Source of the DNA: Actinobacteria bacterium BACL4 MAG-120820-bin23
GTDB taxonomy: Bacteria > Actinomycetota > Actinomycetes > Nanopelagicales > Nanopelagicaceae
Length of the DNA: 13,862 bases
Assembly: GCA_001437855.1 (NCBI GenBank)
Contig: LIBD01000012.1
Span: forward strand, 1-13,862
Direction: 5' to 3'
The notes under the pieces are model-generated. The model had not been told where the DNA came from, ran no database searches, and saw only the letters and a program-made list of their open reading frames with translations. This document shows, piece by piece, positions 1-8,195 of this stretch; position 1 is the first letter of the stretch; each line of letters starts with the position of its first letter. A program made the position numbers and the translations under genes.

Positions 1-6
1 CTTAAA

Positions 7-228
7 CTAACTGACAATTGGCAGATCTGGCTGAGATAAATTTACCCGTTTAACGCCCTTATTCTCCGGCAAGTCCAGCAATGCATTTAATACCTTACAT
101 TTTTGTTCAATTTGTTGAATTAGGCCCCAATCTATTTGCAGGGATTTGCCTTTATATTTGGTACTCATTTGGACCAAGCCAGTATCAGTAACAGCTAATG
201 AGATTAGATTAGTAATTAGCTCAGTCAT
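7..228 (-). CDS. ftsQ: FtsQ C-terminal segment, separate ORF (split or frameshifted ftsQ)
   Basis: A 73-residue ORF that I read as the missing C-terminal part of FtsQ, not an independent gene. Its middle (KGKSLQIDWG, about residues 26-35), then KCKVLNALL and the ending VNLSQPDLPIVS, follow the usual actinobacterial FtsQ tail: a G-x-x-(I/V)-x-W-G strand, a Lys-containing helix with LL, then a final strand resembling V-D-(L/V)-S-x-P-x-x-P. In FtsQ this region forms the last strands of the beta domain that contact FtsB and FtsL outside the membrane. The ORF has no signal peptide or membrane segment, so alone it could not reach the periplasmic side. Its ATG overlaps the stop of the upstream ORF as ATGA and is preceded by AGGAGAG, a Shine-Dalgarno-like string that sits very close (2 bases) to the ATG. 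It ends in TAG. The gene that should follow, ftsZ, lies outside the window. Sure of the FtsQ-tail reading; unsure whether the break is real. Confidence 0.72.
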   Translation of the reverse strand: MTELITNLISLAVTDTGLVQMSTKYKGKSLQIDWGLIQQIEQKCKVLNALLDLPENKGVKRVNLSQPDLPIVS

Positions 229-734
229 CTCTCCTGGATTTGGTCGATTAAAAGGGCAACTGAGGTTAAATTTGATTTACTTGGATTCTGTAAAATTACT
301 AGTGGCAATCGATCCTGCACCGCTAATTGGGTTGCAGAGGTAGGTTTGAATATATCTCCCGAGTTATCAAAATTAATAGCGGAACTTTGGCTTCCTACGG
401 CTTTTGCAACTGCAATTTTCTCGCTTATCGTAATAATGATGGACCGATCTAGCCATTTCCGAGCTACATCAACTGAATCTATCCAATCTAATTGTTCAAG
501 CGAGCCCTTAATAGCACGAGTTTCAACTCTTGCGATCTTTGATCCAATACTGGGCCTAATTGCATCATTAGATAATTTATTTAAGATTTCAGTTTGGGCC
601 ATACTTCCCTGAACTTCAAAAGACTTAACAGTTAATAGAGAGGACCAACCAAGTAGATAGGCAGATAAAGAAATAAGTAAAATGACCAAAACTGTTAATA
701 GAATGGGTCGCTTTTTTTGAGTCTTTTGTCCCAT
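225..734 (-). CDS. ftsQ: Cell division protein FtsQ, N-terminal part (anchor and POTRA domain)
   Basis: FtsQ is a bitopic membrane protein that links early and late divisome proteins through FtsB/FtsL. This ORF has a short basic cytoplasmic head (KTQKKR), one membrane segment at about residues 11-29, and a POTRA domain at about 34-105 opening with TVKSFEVQG and including LDWIDSVDVARKWLDRS and TISEKIAVA. It then continues into the start of the beta domain (NFDNSGDIF, LPLVIL). It stops at residue 169, whereas FtsQ is usually about 240 or more residues; the remainder is the next ORF in the -1 frame. Adding one base at the junction (for example AGATG to AGAATG) would give a continuous 242-residue protein reading IDQIQER-MTELITNL. 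The start lies 4 bases after the murC stop with no evident Shine-Dalgarno, suggesting coupling to murC. Loss of FtsQ is normally very harmful, so a plain pseudogene is unlikely. Confidence 0.85.
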   Translation of the reverse strand: MGQKTQKKRPILLTVLVILLISLSAYLLGWSSLLTVKSFEVQGSMAQTEILNKLSNDAIRPSIGSKIARVETRAIKGSLEQLDWIDSVDVARKWLDRSIIITISEKIAVAKAVGSQSSAINFDNSGDIFKPTSATQLAVQDRLPLVILQNPSKSNLTSVALLIDQIQER

Positions 735-738
735 GAAA

Positions 739-2142
739 CTATAGATCAGAAATTGCTTGTAAAATTGGTTGCGCTAATGAATTAACATCTCCAGCTCCTA
801 AAGTAATTATCACATCTCCACTTTTAGCAATTTTTGAAATTTCTTCCACTACTTTGATCATTGATGGCTCAAACTTGACTTTATCTGTACTCATTTCTCT
901 TGCAATCATCAGCGAAGACACACCTGGAAGAGGTGCTTCACTTGCGGCATACACTTCTAATAAGTACGTGTAATCAGCCAAACTTAAAGCCTCACTAAAT
1001 TCCTTAGCAAATGCTGCCGTCCTTGAATATCGATGCGGTTGAAAAATAACTAACACCCGACCTGCTTGAGCCAAATTTCTTGCTGCCGTTAATGTTACAT
1101 TTATTTCTGTTGGGTGATGGCCATAATCATCAATAACCTTAATTCCAGATACTTCACCCCTTAATTCAAAACGGCGCCTAGTCCCAGTGAAACTCTTCAA
1201 TCCAATTAACATTTTTTCTTCAGGCACCGACAGAGCGCTGCCGGCAGCAAAAGCAGCTAGCGCATTTAGAAGATTGTGTTTCCCGACAACTGACAAGTTC
1301 AAATCACCAACTTTTCGACCGGTATTGGTAATCGTGGCAACTGAGGTAGTTGGGGCTAGGTGAATTCGATCTATTTTAAAGTCATTATTGGCATCCTCAC
1401 CATACAAATAAACTCTTAAATCATCGCGAGAAATTCTAGATAGCAGCTTCTTTACTCCTGAATCATCTCCACAAGCAACCAAAAAACCATTTTGTTTAAT
1501 GGATTTAACAAAGTCTTCAAAAACAAGAAATACTTCCTCCTCATTAGCAAAGTGGTCTACATGATCGAGCTCAACATTTGTAATGATTGCACCATTTGGC
1601 TTATAGGCCAGGAATGATCCATCAGATTCGTCCGCTTCAGCGATAAATACTGATCCGCTTCCACTATGTGCGTTTGTGCCAGCTGTATTGATGGTTCCAC
1701 CGATAGCAAAAGAGGGGTCAAGTCCGGCCGATTGCAAAGCTACAGTTAACATCGCCGTGGTCGTAGTTTTTCCATGAGTACCAGCTATTGCTATGGAGTT
1801 AGATTCAGACATCAACCATGCAAGTGCTTCAGCTCTTGCAGTGATTGGAATCCCTTTTGATTTTGCAAAGGTTAACTCTGGATTCATATTACTGATAGCT
1901 GAAGACATAATCACTAATTCACACTCTTTTAAATTATTCTCGTTATGCCCAATAAATATTTCCGCGCCTAATGCGCGTAATGACTTAATTACCGCTGAAT
2001 CATTTTTATCTGAGCCCGAGACTGATAATCCCTTTGCAAGCATTATTCTGGCGATACCGCTCATTCCGGAGCCACCAATTCCAATAAAGTGAATTTTAGT
2101 TGCACCTAATTTCTTTAGATCGATACTAGAACTAGTACCCAT
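739..2142 (-). CDS. murC: UDP-N-acetylmuramate--L-alanine ligase MurC
   Basis: Cytoplasmic ATP-dependent ligase that adds L-Ala to UDP-MurNAc, the first step of the stem peptide. Three Mur-ligase domains are visible. The N-terminal UDP-binding fold has IHFIGIGGSGMSGIA (about residues 17-31). The central ATPase has AGTHGKTTTTAML (about 120-132), EADESDGSF (about 169-177) and NVELDHVDHF. The C-terminal domain has RRFELRGE, VIDDYGHHPTEI and QPHRYSRT. The length of 467 residues is typical. An in-frame GTG at 2160 would add six residues (MKWKNN) and overlap murG by 17 bases. I prefer the ATG ending at 2142 because it lies one base after the murG stop, has a weak GTGGA eight bases upstream, and leaves the usual short lead before the glycine-rich loop. 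The ftsQ start follows 4 bases after its stop. Confidence 0.96.
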   Translation of the reverse strand: MGTSSSIDLKKLGATKIHFIGIGGSGMSGIARIMLAKGLSVSGSDKNDSAVIKSLRALGAEIFIGHNENNLKECELVIMSSAISNMNPELTFAKSKGIPITARAEALAWLMSESNSIAIAGTHGKTTTTAMLTVALQSAGLDPSFAIGGTINTAGTNAHSGSGSVFIAEADESDGSFLAYKPNGAIITNVELDHVDHFANEEEVFLVFEDFVKSIKQNGFLVACGDDSGVKKLLSRISRDDLRVYLYGEDANNDFKIDRIHLAPTTSVATITNTGRKVGDLNLSVVGKHNLLNALAAFAAGSALSVPEEKMLIGLKSFTGTRRRFELRGEVSGIKVIDDYGHHPTEINVTLTAARNLAQAGRVLVIFQPHRYSRTAAFAKEFSEALSLADYTYLLEVYAASEAPLPGVSSLMIAREMSTDKVKFEPSMIKVVEEISKIAKSGDVIITLGAGDVNSLAQPILQAISDL

Positions 2143-2143
2143 A

Positions 2144-3229
2144 TTATTTTTCCACTTCACTTATGATTGCAGTACCAATGATCTGACTTGCATTAAATTT
2201 TATATTTGAAACTGGCTTATATTCTCTAGAAGTTCGCCATATTTCATCCCAGTTGCTAATCAGCCAGTCAGCATTGAATTTATTATCATCTATTACTTGA
2301 GCTGCGCCGAGATCTTGTAAATCTAAGGCGTTTGCTGATTGCTCACCATTGCCAATAGGTAATGGAATTAAGATTGCAAACTTCCCTACCGCTGCCAGCT
2401 CAGCACAGGTTAGAGCACCACTTCTAGCGATTACTAAATCGCAAGCTTGATAAGCGGCTGGCATATCATTTATATACGCTAGGGGTAAGTAATTTTCAGT
2501 ACTTGTCGGAAGTGGATTGCTCCTTCCAACTGAATGTACAACTTGAATTCCTTTTTCAGTGAAAAATGATAATGACTGCAAAATGGCTTCATTAAGATGT
2601 CTTGAGCCTTGCGAACCTCCAAATACTAAAATTGTTGGCTTATCAAATGATAAACGCCATTTTTCGAGTTGAGAAATTCTAATATTTGATTTAATCTCTA
2701 AAGGTTTTTCACTGTTCTCGATAATTTCAGACCGGATTGGCATTCCAGTCAATTTAGCATTTCGCCATCTGCCAATTTTGTTGCCCGCTCTACTAAATGC
2801 AATAAATATTTCTTTTGCAAATAGTGCTCCTAACCGATTGGCCCATCCAGGAATTGCATTAGCCTCGTGGATAAATATAGGTTTTCGCAAGATCGCTGCA
2901 GCAAGATATATCGGCGGGCATGCATAGCCGCCAAAGCCAATAACTAAACTCGCACTTCGGCAGATATTAAAAGATTTCCAAGTTGCATAAATTAATTTAA
3001 AAGGCCAAATGAGTACTGATGGCGTGAATTGTCGTGGCATTAAAACTTTAGGGATGTTAATTAATTCAAACCCTGCGCTAGGAACCAATTGATTTTCAAG
3101 TCCGCTTTTTGTGCCAACAAAGCTCAATTGCCAATCTGGCCTAGCCTTTCGCAACCAGTCCGCAACAGCTAGGGCAGGCTCAACGTGGCCTGCGGTGCCA
3201 CCGCCTGCAAATACAACGGTAGTTTTCAT
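2144..3229 (-). CDS. murG: UDP-GlcNAc:undecaprenyl-PP-MurNAc-pentapeptide GlcNAc transferase MurG
   Basis: Membrane-associated GT28 glycosyltransferase that converts lipid I to lipid II on the cytoplasmic face. The N-terminal lobe has the glycine loop AGGGTAGHVEPALA (about residues 8-21) and HEANAIPGWANR (121-132). The C-terminal lobe has VFGGSQGSRHLNE (202-214), the nucleotide-sugar site ARSGALTCAEL (268-278), and EQSANA (296-301), equivalent to the usual Q-x-x-NA. The length of 361 residues is normal. HEANA in place of the common HEQNA is a mild variant of the acceptor-side loop. The start ATG overlaps the ftsW stop as ATGA, placing lipid II synthesis directly after the septal polymerase gene. 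Confidence 0.96.
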   Translation of the reverse strand: MKTTVVFAGGGTAGHVEPALAVADWLRKARPDWQLSFVGTKSGLENQLVPSAGFELINIPKVLMPRQFTPSVLIWPFKLIYATWKSFNICRSASLVIGFGGYACPPIYLAAAILRKPIFIHEANAIPGWANRLGALFAKEIFIAFSRAGNKIGRWRNAKLTGMPIRSEIIENSEKPLEIKSNIRISQLEKWRLSFDKPTILVFGGSQGSRHLNEAILQSLSFFTEKGIQVVHSVGRSNPLPTSTENYLPLAYINDMPAAYQACDLVIARSGALTCAELAAVGKFAILIPLPIGNGEQSANALDLQDLGAAQVIDDNKFNADWLISNWDEIWRTSREYKPVSNIKFNASQIIGTAIISEVEK

Positions 3230-4410
3230 ATAGTTGATCTTCTAATTTGGTTTGCCTTAATCCCATATGCAATCTCTGGAGTCCTTCTAGCTACACCTAA
3301 AACAAACCCAACGGCAAGTAAATTTGCGAGCAACGAGGAGCCACCATAAGAAATAAACGGCAATGTAACTCCAATAACTGGAATCAGTGATGTAGCCGAA
3401 CCAATATTGATAGTAACTTGAGCGATAAACCAACATGCGATTGCAGCCGTGGCGTATCGTGAGAAATTATCTTTCGTTTTTAATGCAACTCTTACTATGG
3501 CATAAATAAGCGCTGAGTAAAGTCCTAAAACTAATAATGAACCAAGCAATCCCAGCTCTTCACCGATTACCGAAAAAATAAAGTCTGTATGAGCTTCAGC
3601 CAAATTAGCCCACTTTTGTTTACTAGCTCCTAAGCCACTGCCCCATAAACCGCCACTTGCCAATCCCATAATGCTATGAGCTGGTTGCCATCCAGAAAAT
3701 TTGTAATACTTCTCATCAAATGGATCAAAAAGAGCAGCGAATCTATTCATTCGGTAAGCGCTACTGAAAACAAATGCACTACCAATAACAATTCCAACAA
3801 CAAATACTGATAGAAATAGTTTCAAAGGTGCTCCAGCTATAAATAAAATACCGATGAATATCAATAGAATCAACAAAGCCGTACCTAAATCTTTTTGAAG
3901 CAAAATAATTGATGCAATAACAGCTATTGCAGGTAGCAGGACAAAGAGGCTTTTAGTGCCATCCCGATTTAAGTCGATATTTTTAAGCTGATAGGCACAC
4001 CAAAGAATTAGACCAAACTTTGCAAATTCTGATGGTTGTAAAGTAAAACCCCAGAATTCAACCCAATTTAGATTTCCTTTAACATCTTTGCCAAGAAAGG
4101 AAACAAAAGGCAATAATAGAGTTAAAATTGAGACTGTAAGTGAAATTTTTGCAATCCTAAGCCAAACTGTGCCTCGAACTTTATAAGCCCAATATGCTGC
4201 TGCGGTGCCAATAATCAAAAAGAAGAATTGACGCATGAAAATAGAGTATGAATTACCGTTTTCTTGCAATGACGTAACTGTCGAAGCAGATAAAACCATG
4301 GTTAGACCTAGAGCTGCTAGAAATACTGTACTCCAAAGGATTAAATAAAAAGGCAGTTCTGGTCGCGCAAAAATTTTGGAGTATCTACTGTTTTCAAGGC
4401 TTTGCTTCAT
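3226..4410 (-). CDS. ftsW: SEDS peptidoglycan glycosyltransferase FtsW
   Basis: Polytopic inner-membrane protein of the SEDS family (FtsW/RodA/SpoVE). It polymerises lipid II into septal glycan together with its partner PBP, here FtsI from the same operon. The 394 residues contain about ten hydrophobic segments. Family motifs in order are FTLQPSEFAKFG (about 122-133), LLQKDLGTALL (170-180), a large extracytoplasmic loop with LFDPFDEKYYKFSGWQ, ASGGLWGSGLGASKQKW (251-267), EAHTDFIFSVIGEELG (272-287), and near the end TLPFISYGGSS. RodA is a close relative, but the location between murD and murG in the dcw cluster favours FtsW. The ATG overlaps the murD stop as ATGA, with a GGGAG 9 bases upstream. 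Confidence 0.95.
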   Translation of the reverse strand: MKQSLENSRYSKIFARPELPFYLILWSTVFLAALGLTMVLSASTVTSLQENGNSYSIFMRQFFFLIIGTAAAYWAYKVRGTVWLRIAKISLTVSILTLLLPFVSFLGKDVKGNLNWVEFWGFTLQPSEFAKFGLILWCAYQLKNIDLNRDGTKSLFVLLPAIAVIASIILLQKDLGTALLILLIFIGILFIAGAPLKLFLSVFVVGIVIGSAFVFSSAYRMNRFAALFDPFDEKYYKFSGWQPAHSIMGLASGGLWGSGLGASKQKWANLAEAHTDFIFSVIGEELGLLGSLLVLGLYSALIYAIVRVALKTKDNFSRYATAAIACWFIAQVTINIGSATSLIPVIGVTLPFISYGGSSLLANLLAVGFVLGVARRTPEIAYGIKANQIRRSTI

Positions 4411-5759
4411 TTAGCTAACTCCCGAACAGCCGCTGAAAACAATTCTCCTCTTTCAGCATATGAAACAAACTGGTCCATAGATGCGCAGGCAGGAGCAAGT
4501 AAAACCGTGTCTCCAGGCACTGCAATGCCCTTCGCATGACTTACTACTTCCAGCATTAATTGTCTTGAGTCAGTACTTTTTTCAAATTTCTTTATTGGTA
4601 CGCTCTTTGATAGTTTTACAAAAGTATCAGCAATCAATTCTTTATCTTCACCGATTAGTAAAACAGACTTAATTCTATTTGAACATCTTTGAACTAATTC
4701 ATCCATACTTGCGCCCTTGGCAAGTCCACCAGCTATCCATATGATGTTGAAATTTGAAAGCAGGGATGCAATTGCTGCATGAGGATTGGTTGCTTTTGAA
4801 TCGTCAATCCACTTAATGTCATTTTCCTCAAGTACTAACTCCATGCGGTGGTGATCTGGGGTGAACTTACTTAAACCTGCTTTAATATCTTTATGATTAA
4901 TTCCAATAGCTAAAGAAAGGGCTGCTGCTGCAAGTGCGTTAGATACATTATGGGGTACTGATGGTTTTATATCGCCTAACTCAGCAATCTCGTGCGCATG
5001 ATCTTTTGAACCAGCAAAAGCCCGATCGATTAGTAAATCCTCGACCAGACCTAATTCACCTTTACTAGGTGTCGCCAGTGAAAACCAAATGACCTCTTGA
5101 TTTTTTAACTTGGTGGCCAATATAGGGTCACTCTTATTTGCAATTATTACCTTTGAATGAGTTACGAGCTTTAGCTTTGCCGCAATATATTTTTCATAAG
5201 TTCCGTGCCAGTCAATATGATCCTCAGATATGTTTAGCAAAGCAATAGCCTCAAACTTGGCAGCATTGCTCCACTCAATTTGAAAAGATGAAAGCTCTAG
5301 CGCTAAGTAGTCTAAAGGCTCCTGCTGGCACACCGTTTCAATTACAGTTTCACCAATATTGCCACAAGCCTTACCCTTTATGTTGGCAGAGTTAAAAATA
5401 GATTCAACCATCTTTATAGTTGTGGTTTTGCCATTAGTGCCTGTAAGTGCGATCCATTTCTGATTTGGAGCTAAGACATTCTTCACCTCCCAGGCAAAAT
5501 CAATCTCGCTAATTATTTGTGCTCCACTTATGCGAAGATCTTTTATAACTTGATGATCCAACCGCCATCCCGGAGAAACAACTGCTAGATCAATTTCGTC
5601 GGGAATTGTATTAACCACACCACTTTGGCTACTTTTTTTCTCATCGAAAATATTCACCTTAGCACCAAAATCACTTAATGCCTTCTGGACGGCCATCCCA
5701 GTTATTCCCGCACCAATTACAAGACATTTCTTACCTTTTAACTTTTCAATAAAGTTCAT
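4407..5759 (-). CDS. murD: UDP-MurNAc-L-alanine--D-glutamate ligase MurD
   Basis: Cytoplasmic ATP-dependent ligase that adds D-Glu to UDP-MurNAc-L-Ala. Seen in order: a Rossmann-like N-terminus with VIGAGITGMA (about residues 14-23), ALTGTNGKTTT (104-114) as the P-loop, CGNIG, ALELSSFQIEW (153-163), LLNISEDHIDWHGTYEKY (174-191) with the following Lys 195 in the usual carbamylated-lysine place, PHNVSNALAAAA, PDHHRMELV, WIDDSKATNPHAA, and the C-terminal APACASMDQFVSYAERGELF. The length of 450 residues is typical. The start lies one base after the mraY stop, and the end overlaps ftsW by four bases. Confidence 0.96.
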   Translation of the reverse strand: MNFIEKLKGKKCLVIGAGITGMAVQKALSDFGAKVNIFDEKKSSQSGVVNTIPDEIDLAVVSPGWRLDHQVIKDLRISGAQIISEIDFAWEVKNVLAPNQKWIALTGTNGKTTTIKMVESIFNSANIKGKACGNIGETVIETVCQQEPLDYLALELSSFQIEWSNAAKFEAIALLNISEDHIDWHGTYEKYIAAKLKLVTHSKVIIANKSDPILATKLKNQEVIWFSLATPSKGELGLVEDLLIDRAFAGSKDHAHEIAELGDIKPSVPHNVSNALAAAALSLAIGINHKDIKAGLSKFTPDHHRMELVLEENDIKWIDDSKATNPHAAIASLLSNFNIIWIAGGLAKGASMDELVQRCSNRIKSVLLIGEDKELIADTFVKLSKSVPIKKFEKSTDSRQLMLEVVSHAKGIAVPGDTVLLAPACASMDQFVSYAERGELFSAAVRELAK

Positions 5760-5760
5760 A

Positions 5761-6819
5761 CTATGAAGTCACCCACTGCGCATAAAACAAGCCAAGTCCG
5801 GCAGCAACACCAAGGCTTGCAATAATCCAAAATCTAATAACAATAGTTACTTCGCCCCAGCCCATTAATTCAAAATGATGCTGAAGTGGTGCCATTTTAA
5901 AAACTCGCTTACCTCCAGATATTTTAAAATATAAAACTTGAATTATGACCGATGAAGTTATAAGAACAAAAATGAACCCCAATACTGTAAGTAATAATTG
6001 AGTTCGCAATGTGATCGCAATTCCAGCTAATGCACCACCTAGCGCTAAAGAACCAACATCACCCATAAATATTTTTGCAGGAGATGCATTCCACCATAAG
6101 AATCCACCGCATGCACCAGCAAATGCTGCAGCCAAAACAGCTAAATCAAGCGGATCCCTTACGGCGTAACATTTTGCTCCTGGTGAAATAGCACAGCTTT
6201 GTCCAAACTCCCAAACTCCTATCAAGATAAATGAAGTAAATACCATTACGGCAGCACCAGTTGCTAGACCATCTAATCCATCAGTTAAGTTAACGCCATT
6301 ACTAGTTCCTAAAACCATAACTATTACCCAAAGTATTACTACTACTAATGCAAGCTTGATTGAAGTGTCTCTTACGGTAGATAGATAACTTGAAATAGGC
6401 GTTAGACCAGTTTCATCAGGAAATTGCAAGCCTGCGTATCCGAAGGCGCCAGCAACTACTGCCTGACCCAACAATTTTTGTTTTGCATTTAATCCAAGAG
6501 ATCTCTGCTTGGCTACCTTTAACCAATCATCAATAAACCCAACAATTCCTAAGCCAACTACTAAGCCAATCACTAACAGTGCAGAGGTTGTGGTTGCAAT
6601 TCCAGTGATTAAATGGCTTACAAAGTATCCAACTAGCATGGCGGCAATTAATGCCAACCCACCCATGGTCGGTGTACCCCTTTTTACATGATGTGAAGTT
6701 GGGCCATCATCGCGAATGATTTGGCCATATCCTTTTTTAGCTAATAATCTAATAAGTCCAGGTGTGGCAAAAAAAGCAAAGATGGCTGAAATTCCACCCG
6801 AAAGTAGTATTCCTCTCAC
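5761..6819 (-). CDS. mraY: Phospho-MurNAc-pentapeptide translocase MraY
   Basis: Integral membrane enzyme that transfers phospho-MurNAc-pentapeptide from UDP to undecaprenyl phosphate, giving lipid I. Motifs (numbered from the proposed start): RDDGPTSHHVKRGTPTMGG (36-54), GFIDDWLKVAKQRSLGL (94-110) with the catalytic-region Asp pair, NLTDGLDGLATG (177-188), NASPAKIFMGDVGSLALGG (244-262), and KMAPLQHHFELMGWGE (308-323). About ten membrane segments are visible. The loop with CAISPGAKC (209-217) is usual for actinobacterial MraY. An ATG at 6837 gives six more residues, but GTG at 6819 overlaps the murF stop as GTGA, has GGAGA just upstream, and makes the N-terminus align without gaps to the mycobacterial protein as I recall it (MRQIL... 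versus (M)RGIL...). Confidence 0.95.
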   Translation of the reverse strand: MRGILLSGGISAIFAFFATPGLIRLLAKKGYGQIIRDDGPTSHHVKRGTPTMGGLALIAAMLVGYFVSHLITGIATTTSALLVIGLVVGLGIVGFIDDWLKVAKQRSLGLNAKQKLLGQAVVAGAFGYAGLQFPDETGLTPISSYLSTVRDTSIKLALVVVILWVIVMVLGTSNGVNLTDGLDGLATGAAVMVFTSFILIGVWEFGQSCAISPGAKCYAVRDPLDLAVLAAAFAGACGGFLWWNASPAKIFMGDVGSLALGGALAGIAITLRTQLLLTVLGFIFVLITSSVIIQVLYFKISGGKRVFKMAPLQHHFELMGWGEVTIVIRFWIIASLGVAAGLGLFYAQWVTS

Positions 6820-8195
6820 AGTTGCTCTCCATTCCATCTTAAGTTTACCGCTTGGGCTAAATCTTCAAATTTTTCCGACCTTGAAGCTTTTAATAAAACA
6901 ACATCCCCCACTGAAAAGTTATCGACTAACTGTAAAACAGCATCTGCATCTGAGCAGTTATGAAGGAGCATATGTTTAGCACTTTTTTGGTCTCCCGCTA
7001 GCTTATATAGATCAGTACTCACACTCACTAAATGATCTACGCCTAAATCAATGCAATATTTAACAATCGCTTCATGTGCTGAAATTTCAATTGAGCCTAA
7101 CTCATGCATCTTTCCAAGAATTGCCCATGAAGATCCACCGCTTTCTTGGCTTAGCAATACCAGGGTTTTTATAGCAGCTTTCATACTTTCTGGATTAGCA
7201 TTGTAATAGTCATTAATAAATTGGATACCCTTAGTCTCAGTAACTTCCATACGCCACTTGCTGCTTAATTTTGCTACAGTCAATCCAGTAGCAATATTTT
7301 CATTAGATACTTTAAGAGCATAAGCTGCAGCAGAAGCGGCTAGAGCATTTGGAATTTGTTGCTCCCCAATAACTTGAAGTGAAACTGAATTTCTGCCGCT
7401 TGGAGTAACTAAATCAAAGTGTGCATACCCACCATGTATTTCTACATCTGCAGCTCTAATTTCTTGCTGCTCACCAAAAGAAATCTTTTCTATGGACATA
7501 CCATCAGCCATTTTTGGTGTCCATGAATCGTAGCTTCCTAAAACTGCAATTGCGCTGCTGCCCAAACCAGCTATTAGCTCGCCTTTTGTTTTCGCTATTT
7601 TTTCTACAGATCCGAACTCGCCGATATGCGCTGTGCCAACTACCAAAACTACACCCACATCAGGCTCTGAGATCTTAGTTAATTTTAAAATATCACCTTC
7701 GTGCCGAGCGCCCATTTCTAAAATGCAATACTTGGTATTTTTGTCACATCTTAAGATTGTCAGTGGTACTCCAATTTCAGTATTGAAGTTTCCTTCAGTT
7801 GCTACTGTCTCTCCTAATTGTCTTAAAATTGAGTATAAAAACTCTTTTGTCGTTGTTTTGCCTTGAGAACCAGTTATACCAACAACTTTCAGTCCTTGAA
7901 TGTTATTTCGCACATAATTAGCAATCGATAGCAGCGCCTGACCAACATCTTTTACTAATACTGATGGTGCATCGATGCTTTTTGAAACAATTGCGAATGC
8001 TGACCCATTTTTGATTGCTTCAAGAACAAAATCATGTCCATCAACTTGAGTGCCTTTAAAGGCAACAAAAAATGTACCATTCGTTGCTAACTTTGAATTA
8101 ATAATAGGTAGTTGATCTACAACAAACTCTTCTGGGATGTTACTTAGCTTTCCATCAACGATTTCGGCTAACTTCTTGGCTGAGATACTAATCAT
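6816..8195 (-). CDS. murF: UDP-MurNAc-tripeptide--D-Ala-D-Ala ligase MurF
   Basis: Cytoplasmic ligase that attaches the D-Ala-D-Ala dipeptide to finish the UDP-MurNAc-pentapeptide. The N-terminal domain includes GTFFVAFKGTQVDGHDF (40-56), typical of MurE/MurF. The P-loop is GITGSQGKTTTKEF (106-119). Then come EGNFNTEIGVPLT (134-146), ILEMGARHEGDI (158-169), GTAHIGEFGSVEKIAKTKGE (187-206), INDYYNANPESMKAA (327-341) and AILGKMHELG. The NDYYNANP string separates MurF from MurE and MurC. The length of 459 residues is normal. The start overlaps the murE stop as ATGA and has AGGTGA about 8 bases upstream. The dipeptide-forming ligase Ddl is not in the window and must be encoded elsewhere. Confidence 0.96.
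   Translation of the reverse strand: MISISAKKLAEIVDGKLSNIPEEFVVDQLPIINSKLATNGTFFVAFKGTQVDGHDFVLEAIKNGSAFAIVSKSIDAPSVLVKDVGQALLSIANYVRNNIQGLKVVGITGSQGKTTTKEFLYSILRQLGETVATEGNFNTEIGVPLTILRCDKNTKYCILEMGARHEGDILKLTKISEPDVGVVLVVGTAHIGEFGSVEKIAKTKGELIAGLGSSAIAVLGSYDSWTPKMADGMSIEKISFGEQQEIRAADVEIHGGYAHFDLVTPSGRNSVSLQVIGEQQIPNALAASAAAYALKVSNENIATGLTVAKLSSKWRMEVTETKGIQFINDYYNANPESMKAAIKTLVLLSQESGGSSWAILGKMHELGSIEISAHEAIVKYCIDLGVDHLVSVSTDLYKLAGDQKSAKHMLLHNCSDADAVLQLVDNFSVGDVVLLKASRSEKFEDLAQAVNLRWNGEQL

Noticed and set aside
225..265. Classic -1 slippery heptamer at the ftsQ break
   Set aside because: CCCTTTTAA lies near the junction but its phase does not fit the X XXY YYZ pattern in the ftsQ frame, and no obvious downstream stem or pseudoknot was seen.
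1793..2092. Rightward 99-codon ORF antisense to murC
   Set aside because: It is a shadow of the murC frame, which has all its family motifs; no ribosome-binding site or domain seen.
2143..2160. GTG 2160 as the murC start
   Set aside because: It lacks a Shine-Dalgarno and overlaps murG by 17 bases, while the ATG at 2142 gives the usual MurC N-terminus.
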